Positions 59,044 to 64,000 of a DNA stretch of 64,000 nt are shown here, piece after piece (position 1 is the stretch's first letter; every line of letters begins with the position of its first letter). The notes under the pieces were generated by a model. It made no database searches, was not told the origin of the DNA, and worked only from the letters and a program-made list of their open reading frames with translations. Both the position numbers and the translations under genes were made by a program. This DNA is from Pseudomonas sp. PSB18 (GTDB lineage Bacteria > Pseudomonadota > Gammaproteobacteria > Pseudomonadales > Pseudomonadaceae): the NCBI RefSeq assembly GCF_014596565.1, contig NZ_NOIN01000011.1, positions 62,001 through 126,000 on the forward strand. Direction: 5' to 3'.

Positions 59044-61071
59044 ATGTTCAGCCTCAACGCCTCTGGATATACAAAAAGCGCCACCACCCCTGCATTTGCC
59101 ACCGTTCCGCCCATCAGTGGAGGCATCGGAAGCACCAGCGTGACCGTTGTCTGGCAGAATATTCTGCAAAGTGATGTGCTTCAGATGCTCTCGGAAATCA
59201 ATCCTCCTCTGACCGGTTCCTTCATTGATTACCGATACTGGGCAAACGGCATTCTCCGCTGGGCACTGAGCCAGCAGGACGACAATGGCAACCCGCTTTA
59301 TGCTTTCGCTATCCCGTCATGGGAAACGGGCTTCGATGACAACGGCAATCCTGTCGTCGGGGCGTTTCTGTTTCCTGTGGGTACCCAGGTTACCGTGCTC
59401 CAGCCCAGCGGCGACGAACTCAACGCCGCGTTGGCAAATGCCTATGGCAACCAGCCGCCCCTCACATTGACCACCAACCAGACCGGCGATCCTGACGAGC
59501 GCCGCTGGGCCGCTGCCGCCCACGCCTATGCCCTGACGCAAAGCGACGCCAACGGCAACGCCTACGTGGCCGGTATCCCGAGCTGGGAAATGGCGGTCGA
59601 GGGCGACCAGACCATCCGCGGCGTTTTCGCTTTCAGCAACACCCCTGGTATCCAAGTGCTCAAGGCGGGTCGCGCCGCCCTGATGGATCAGATCCTCGCG
59701 GGCATTCTCGAACCCTTGAACAGTCCGAACCTGATGGACACGAACATGAGTGTCCTCGCCGTGGCCGCCAACCGTTGGGCCATGCGCTACGGTGGCGCAT
59801 GCGGCGCCGGTACCTTTGGCTATTGCTCTGCCAAATACCCCGAGGGGGACGAGTGGGACACCATCTTCACGCACGACGTCGTCATCTGCTTCGCGCCACA
59901 GCAGCCGACCATGGATTTGCTGCAATCCATCGTCGATCAGCCGGCCGTGGCCTGGCCTGATTTCAACGGCGCCTACTCGGCGCTGTGCATCGCGCTTGGC
60001 AATATCATCAATGGCGCGAACTCCAATGACCCACTCGATCCGCGTGGGCTGGCAGCGGCCTCCCCCGATTGGTCTCCGAACACCGTCGCCACCCAGCTCG
60101 ACAACTGGTTGCAATTCAACGCAAACGGCGACTACAGCCTGTCTCCAACCGCCCCCGCGGTGCCGACCGGTGTGGCCGCCGACGACTGGCTCCAGATCAT
60201 CTATACCGTCTGGCAGGAGATGAGCGCTGTCGGACAACTCCAATCGCTCTACACCTACACCCAAGGAACCCTGAACACAGCGCAAGGCACAGCAAATACC
60301 CTGATAAGCGGCGCTATCGCCAACATGCAAGCCAAGACCGACGACAGCACGCTGCTGGACTTCGGCCAGTTGCTCAAAGACCTCGGTTATTCGCTGGTAT
60401 GGTTCTTCTCCGGAACCACTGCTGCCTGGGCCAACCTGGCGGCGGTTGCCGTGACCGATGTCATTCGCGTGATTACCAGCGCTCTCGGCGGAACGTCCGG
60501 TTCGATCACCATCGGCCAGTACTGGGACCAGGTCGCTGACTCCTTCGAGGCGAGCAACAAGAGCCTCAGTAACTTCTACACGACCATCGCCAGCGACCAC
60601 GGACGCCTGGTGAACTTCTACAGGTATGCCGACAACGGTAACCTTCCGATACCCACTGGCAACAACGGCGGTTCTTCGACGGACCACGACAGTTCCACTG
60701 CCACCGCCATGGCCAACGGTCTGATGTTGCAGGCCTACCAGAACCTGATGCCGCTCTACTGGGCAATCGCCTGGGCCTGTCCCGATCCATACGTCGGCCC
60801 GGGATACAGTGCTTATACGACACTTACTATTCCAGAAGCCCCCGAGGGCACCTATGTCGAAGGGCCGTATTACGAATTTGCGATCGTCTGGAGTAGCAGT
60901 GGCGTCATCAAAAGCTACCCGACACCGGCGATGATGACGGACCTCACCGACACACTGAACGTCAACCTGATGGATGTCCTGGCGCGGACCCAGCCCTGGC
61001 TCGGTATCGCCGCTTGGTTTGGCTGGTTCGCTGGCACCCAGGTCAACTTGCAAGGCCCCTATACCCGTTAA
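59044..61071 (+). CDS. Unrecognised 675-residue protein with internal repeats
   Basis: No known family is recognised. There is no signal peptide. Residues 66-122 and 155-209 are clear repeats of one another: each has a W-x6-7-A/L helix, then DANGN/DDNGN, AIPSWE/GIPSWE, a Gly-x-Phe-x-Phe strand and a V-L-x-x-G end. A third, weaker copy (WAMRYGGACGAGTFGYCSAK) may lie at 243-285. The middle has a hydrophobic run (YSLVWFFSGTTAAWANLAAV, about 445-465). The chain is rich in Asn, Gly, Trp and Thr. Possibilities include a secreted or surface protein exported by a non-classical route. A terminator-like hairpin follows at 61086-61116; neighbours give no clue. Confidence 0.6.
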   Translation: MFSLNASGYTKSATTPAFATVPPISGGIGSTSVTVVWQNILQSDVLQMLSEINPPLTGSFIDYRYWANGILRWALSQQDDNGNPLYAFAIPSWETGFDDNGNPVVGAFLFPVGTQVTVLQPSGDELNAALANAYGNQPPLTLTTNQTGDPDERRWAAAAHAYALTQSDANGNAYVAGIPSWEMAVEGDQTIRGVFAFSNTPGIQVLKAGRAALMDQILAGILEPLNSPNLMDTNMSVLAVAANRWAMRYGGACGAGTFGYCSAKYPEGDEWDTIFTHDVVICFAPQQPTMDLLQSIVDQPAVAWPDFNGAYSALCIALGNIINGANSNDPLDPRGLAAASPDWSPNTVATQLDNWLQFNANGDYSLSPTAPAVPTGVAADDWLQIIYTVWQEMSAVGQLQSLYTYTQGTLNTAQGTANTLISGAIANMQAKTDDSTLLDFGQLLKDLGYSLVWFFSGTTAAWANLAAVAVTDVIRVITSALGGTSGSITIGQYWDQVADSFEASNKSLSNFYTTIASDHGRLVNFYRYADNGNLPIPTGNNGGSSTDHDSSTATAMANGLMLQAYQNLMPLYWAIAWACPDPYVGPGYSAYTTLTIPEAPEGTYVEGPYYEFAIVWSSSGVIKSYPTPAMMTDLTDTLNVNLMDVLARTQPWLGIAAWFGWFAGTQVNLQGPYTR

Positions 61072-61085
61072 TCCGCAGGCGTTAG

Positions 61086-61116
61086 CCCCAACGACGCGGC
61101 GCCCGCGCCGTTGGGG
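61086..61116 (+). terminator. Terminator-like hairpin after the 675-residue gene
   Basis: CCCCAACGaCGCG pairs with CGCGcCGTTGGGG around GCGCC. It is followed by ATCTTCATT, a weak T-tract. Confidence 0.6.
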
Positions 61117-61173
61117 ATCTTCATTAGCCATGCGTCCGAATTGCGATTTGCACCATAGCCGGCAAAGACTGAC

Positions 61174-61650
61174 TCATGCCCCAGGCAAATGCCCTAACGG
61201 CAACGGCACCGGGGTCTTCACGGTATGAATCGCAAAGTTACTGCGAATATCACTGACCCCCGGCAGCTTGAGCAGTCGCCCCGTAAGAAAGCGGTCATAC
61301 GCCCGTAAGTCAGGCACCACCACTTGCAGCAGAAAGTCCGACTCTCCCGATACCAGGAACGCTGAAATCACCTCCGGCAATGCCGTAACAGCCTGGCGAA
61401 ACGCGTCGGCTTGTTCATCGTTATGCCGCTCAACCTTTATGCCGACGAAGATCGTCAGTCCAAGGCCCACTTCGTCTCGGTCGAGGACAGCTTGGTAGCC
61501 GCGAATCACGCCGGCCTCTTCGAGCATCCGCACGCGGCGCAGGCACGGCGAGGGTGACAGGCCGATTTCTTCGGCCAATTGCACATTGCTCAGGCGGCCA
61601 TCGCGTTGCAACGCGGCGAGGATCTTGCGATCGAAGGCATCGAGTTTCAT
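61174..61650 (-). CDS. Lrp/AsnC-family regulator
   Basis: 158 residues. N-terminal helix-turn-helix (LDAFDRKILAALQRDGRLSN; GLSPSPCLRRVRMLEEAGVI) and C-terminal RAM/ligand domain (VVPDLRAYDRFL). It is divergent from a LysE exporter, 140 bases apart, the standard pairing in which the Lrp protein senses an amino acid and activates its exporter. Confidence 0.9.
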   Translation of the reverse strand: MKLDAFDRKILAALQRDGRLSNVQLAEEIGLSPSPCLRRVRMLEEAGVIRGYQAVLDRDEVGLGLTIFVGIKVERHNDEQADAFRQAVTALPEVISAFLVSGESDFLLQVVVPDLRAYDRFLTGRLLKLPGVSDIRSNFAIHTVKTPVPLPLGHLPGA

Positions 61651-61790
61651 GATTTGGCATTTTCCAGATTCTTTTATTTGATCGTTGGCAGGTTATGCCA
61701 ACTTTTGCCAACTTAGAAGCTGACTTCGCAACCACCTGCCCTGCCCTTCCGCCTTAGACTGGCCTATCAAACGTTACGGAGGGGCGTGGC

Positions 61791-62420
61791 ATGGCAGAGT
61801 TCTGGTTGTTCTTGATGGCCTTGACGGTGGCGTATCTGTTACCGGGGCCCGATATGATTCTGTTGCTGCAAACCGGCGCACGTCAGGGTAAGGGCCCGGC
61901 ACTGGCGACAGCAGTAGGCTTGGGAATCGCTCGAGGATGTCATGTCGTATTGGCCGCATTGGGGCTCTCGGCATTGTTCAAGACCGCCCCCTGGACGTTC
62001 GATGCGGTACGCCTGGCCGGTGCTGCCTACCTGTTATGGATCGGCTTTCAATGCCTGCGGACCCGTTTGTTGCCAAGCTTTGAAACGGCTGGTATCGAGC
62101 CCGCAAAGCAGCGTTGGTACCAGGCAATTCGGCGCGGGTTGTTGACCAACCTGCTCAATCCCAAGGCATTGCTGTTCTGTTCGATCTTGCTGCCGCAGTT
62201 CATCGACCCGCAAGGCGGCCCGGTGCTTGGGCAATTTGCGGTCCTCGGTGTGATCCTGGTCGGTGTCGGCTTGCTGTTCGATTGCGCCTACGCCCTGGTG
62301 GGTGTGGCGCTTGGGCGCTGGCTACAGCGTTCTCCTTCGGCTCAGCGCATGCAGCAGTGGTTGTTTGGGAGCCTGTTGATTGGTTTTGCAGTGCGATTGA
62401 CGTTCGTACAGCAGTCATAG
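61791..62420 (+). CDS. LysE/RhtB-family exporter
   Basis: 209 residues, six hydrophobic segments. LLPGPDMILLLQTGARQGKG is the conserved N-terminal motif and LLNPKALLFCSILLPQFI the mid-chain one. Exports an amino acid; probably controlled by the divergent Lrp-type regulator. It is unrelated in position to the LysE gene at 12676. Confidence 0.9.
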   Translation: MAEFWLFLMALTVAYLLPGPDMILLLQTGARQGKGPALATAVGLGIARGCHVVLAALGLSALFKTAPWTFDAVRLAGAAYLLWIGFQCLRTRLLPSFETAGIEPAKQRWYQAIRRGLLTNLLNPKALLFCSILLPQFIDPQGGPVLGQFAVLGVILVGVGLLFDCAYALVGVALGRWLQRSPSAQRMQQWLFGSLLIGFAVRLTFVQQS

Positions 62421-62463
62421 CACTGCGGATGTCGCAAGGGCCCGCCCATAGAGACCTGAATCC

Positions 62464-62497
62464 GGGCTGCTGCGCAGCCCATCGGGAGCAAGCTCCC
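62464..62497. repeat. Two small hairpins
   Basis: GGGCTGC-TGC-GCAGCCC (62464-62480) and GGGAGC-AA-GCTCCC (62484-62497), followed by TCGCCACG and a T-run. Probably the end of the LysE-type transcript. Confidence 0.6.
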
Positions 62498-62631
62498 TCG
62501 CCACGTTTTTTCCGTCCTTCATATCCGCTAACAACTCCATCCCACTACCCACCGGCCTTGTCTGGCGCGGCTTCTAGACTTGGTTGCGATGAACGCGCCT
62601 GCTCGCCCGATTCGGAGCGGTGGTTATAGTG

Positions 62632-62659
62632 TTGATCATAAACTCATAGTAGGTATAGT
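62632..62659 (+). promoter_or_regulatory. hicAB promoter and possible operator
   Basis: TTGATC (62632-62637) and TATAGT (62654-62659) are 16 bases apart. AACTcATA...TATAGTT forms an imperfect palindrome over the -10, a likely HicB operator. Confidence 0.55.
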
Positions 62660-62688
62660 TCCCACCAAGCACACCACACGGAGGTGAT

Positions 62689-62937
62689 GTGAATAGCCGA
62701 TTTTTGATAAGCCAACTCCTTGCGGACGGTTGGTACCTGGTGCGGGTTCGGGGAAGTCATCATCATTTCAAGCACCCGAGCAAGCCGGGACTGGTCACCG
62801 TTCCTCACCCGAAGAAGGACCTGCTCAAGAAAACGGCCATCAGTATCCTGCAACAGGCCCTGCTCCAGACCGCCCGTTGCCCTGCGTTCCCGGAGGACGA
62901 TGAACATGCTGTACCCGATTGCGATTTCCATGGGTGA
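62689..62937 (+). CDS. hicA: HicA-type mRNA interferase toxin
   Basis: 82 residues from GTG 62689, with GGAGG 4 bases ahead. The HicA double-stranded-RNA-binding-like fold has GWYLVRVRGSHHHFKHPSKPG with the catalytic His of the GSHHxF motif, then VPHPKKDLLKKTAISIL. The tail (CPAFPEDDEHAVPDCDFHG) is longer than in short HicA. It overlaps hicB by 32 bases. HicA cleaves mRNA until bound by HicB. Confidence 0.88.
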   Translation: MNSRFLISQLLADGWYLVRVRGSHHHFKHPSKPGLVTVPHPKKDLLKKTAISILQQALLQTARCPAFPEDDEHAVPDCDFHG

Positions 62938-63316
62938 TGACAAACACGCCTGGGGTGTTGAAGTGCCGGATATTCCAGGCTGTTTTTCCGCGGGAGATGA
63001 TCTGGATGACGCCATGGCCATGGCCCGCGAGGCCATCGAAGGTCACTTCGAGATTCTCGCCGAAGACGGCTCGCCGATTCCATCGGCCAGTAAAGTCACC
63101 GTCCACGCGGCCAATCCACACTATGCCGGTTGCACATGGGCACTGGTGGACATTGACGTAACCAAGTACCTGGGCAAGGCGCAGAAACTCAACATCACCC
63201 TTCCCGGCTATCTGCTGAACCGTATCGATGAATATGTGCTGCATCATCCTGAAGAAAAGAGCCGCTCCGGGTTCCTGGCCTCGGCGGCGCTCAAGGTGTT
63301 GCAGCAAGGGCGATAA
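62906..63316 (+). CDS. hicB: HicB-type antitoxin
   Basis: 136 residues from ATG 62906, 9 bases after GGAGG; ATG 62900 is too close to the ribosome site. N-terminal HicB fold (PIAISMGDDKHAWGVEVPDI; PGCFSAGDDLDDAMAMARE) and a C-terminal part with LNITLPGYLLNRIDEYV, a ribbon-helix-helix-like DNA-binding region. It neutralises HicA and probably represses the operon. Confidence 0.9.
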   Translation: MLYPIAISMGDDKHAWGVEVPDIPGCFSAGDDLDDAMAMAREAIEGHFEILAEDGSPIPSASKVTVHAANPHYAGCTWALVDIDVTKYLGKAQKLNITLPGYLLNRIDEYVLHHPEEKSRSGFLASAALKVLQQGR

Positions 63317-63340
63317 ACAGCTGGCGCCTGGGTACGAACG

Positions 63341-63431
63341 CTGTGGGAGCGAGCCTGCTCGCGATGGCGATGGTTCAGCAACATTGGTGTTGCCTGGCAC
63401 ACCGGCATCGCGAGCAGGCTCGCTCCTACAG
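63341..63431. repeat. REPIN
   Basis: REP arms at 63341-63366 and 63406-63431 facing each other, between hicB and the small lipoprotein gene. The right arm has TCCTACAG in place of TCCCACAG. Confidence 0.88.
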
Positions 63432-63449
63432 GACTTTGCGGATCGATGC

Positions 63450-63596
63450 CTATTTTTTCTGGGCGTCGGACTCTTTCATCTGCACCGAAGACTTGGTGCC
63501 ATCCGTGTTGTCCTTGGTTTCATTGTCCGAATTGTCGAAGCAGCCTTGCAGGACGAACAGGCTACAGGCGAGGCAGAATGTGCGCGTGAGGTTCAT
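63450..63596 (-). CDS. 48-residue lipoprotein
   Basis: Short ORF from ATG 63596. The signal peptide (FCLACSLFVLQGC) ends in a lipobox with Cys19, then an Asp/Asn/Thr/Lys-rich tail (FDNSDNETKDNTDGTKSSV). GGAG(TACACC) precedes the start. It has the look of the many small Pseudomonas entericidin-like or orphan lipoproteins; function unknown. Confidence 0.65.
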   Translation of the reverse strand: MNLTRTFCLACSLFVLQGCFDNSDNETKDNTDGTKSSVQMKESDAQKK

Positions 63597-63771
63597 GGTG
63601 TACTCCGGCTGAGGGCTTTAAGGAGTGACCGATGAAGGCGGTAAATGGTTGCGACAGTCTTCGGCCAGGACGACAGGCGTTCGCCCAAGGGCTGCACTTA
63701 AATGTAAGTAGAATTTTCACCGAGGCGTTGCTGTCACACCAGACAGGTGCAATCCAATAAGGAACACAGCA
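63597..63771. other. Gap before iron-permease homologue
   Basis: No gene seen; divergent promoters expected. Confidence 0.35.
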
Positions 63772-64000
63772 ATGACCTTCGCCAAAATCGCGCAAAAACT
63801 GTCCCTGTGGGCGGGGAGCCCCAAGACATTTCTGGGGGCTATCGTGCTCCTCGTGCTTTGGGCCTGCAGCGGGCCACTGTTCAAGTTCAACGATACCTGG
63901 CAACTGATCATCAATACGTCCACAACGATCATTACTTTCCTGATGGTGTTCCTGATCCAGAACACGCAAAACCGCGACACCGATATCCTGCACCTGAAGA
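63772..64000 (+). CDS. Low-affinity iron permease family protein (partial)
   Basis: The first 76 residues of a small membrane protein, cut by the window end. AAGGAACACAGCA precedes ATG 63772. Two hydrophobic segments (TFLGAIVLLVLWACSGPLF; LIINTSTTIITFLMVFLIQ) and NTQNRDTDILHLK match the low-affinity iron permease (Fet4-like) family of bacteria. The transport role in bacteria is not proven. Confidence 0.85.
   Translation, partial: MTFAKIAQKLSLWAGSPKTFLGAIVLLVLWACSGPLFKFNDTWQLIINTSTTIITFLMVFLIQNTQNRDTDILHLK

Noticed and set aside
59317..61131. 604-residue open frame on the minus strand opposite the 675-residue gene
   Set aside because: Mirror frame of a GC-rich coding region; it runs into neighbouring sequence, has no recognisable domain, and the plus-strand protein has clear internal repeats and sound composition.
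23233..63431. Repeated palindromes as CRISPR arrays
   Set aside because: Copies are dispersed, paired in inverted orientation and lie between (once inside) genes; there are no regular spacers or cas genes.

Overview
The window is chromosomal DNA of a Pseudomonas, most likely of the P. fluorescens group. The evidence is the gene order purC / MBL hydrolase / bamC / dapA / gcvR / bcp, the algU-mucA-mucB-mucD cluster next to nadB, phaG, tctCBA, GC-rich codon use, and many Pseudomonas-type REP/REPIN palindromes with a GCGAGCCTGCTCGC core between genes.

Layout. Positions 1-3400 hold the end of a glutamine-synthetase-family gene, a truncated LysR gene, a muconate-isomerase homologue and a MexT-like LysR regulator. 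From 3.5 to 9 kb there are a DUF1508 protein, a cupin, an amidase divergent from a TetR regulator over a striking 20-bp operator array, a PhyH-type dioxygenase and a chemoreceptor. From 9.1 to 13.3 kb there is an unusual pair (a small protein ending in Gly-Gly and a 973-residue DUF4132-like protein) and a LysE exporter.

Positions 13397-18184 are an AT-rich 4.8-kb island integrated at the 3' end of tRNA-Ser(CGA). It is bounded by an 18-bp direct repeat of the tRNA end and has no integrase. It carries what reads as a complete retron: promoter, msr-msd RNA with a1/a2 arms and a priming guanosine candidate, and a reverse transcriptase fused to a C-terminal TIR domain. A HEPN-like protein and an HNH-type protein follow. 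This is the best candidate for a new anti-phage system in the window.

From 18.3 to 44.3 kb the region is mostly conserved core: purine and lysine synthesis, outer-membrane assembly (bamC, bepA), the AlgU envelope-stress regulon (intact mucA), nadB, sdhE/ygfX, ygfZ, a TctDE-like two-component pair divergent from a tctCBA tricarboxylate transporter, ung, and a CoA-hydratase family gene.

From 44.6 to 54.6 kb lies a guanidine-utilisation operon: a guanidine-I riboswitch, an ABC transporter, two UAAP (CgdA/CgdB-like) proteins, then a second leader with two ACGA hairpins (guanidine-II type), a carboxylase of the urea/guanidine carboxylase family and allophanate hydrolase. A REPIN lies in frame inside the carboxylase gene.

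The right end holds a degenerate GGDEF protein, rsuA, phaG, tRNA-Gly(CCC), an SDR enzyme, an unrecognised 675-residue protein with internal repeats, an Lrp/LysE pair, a hicAB toxin-antitoxin locus, a 48-residue lipoprotein and the start of a low-affinity iron permease homologue.
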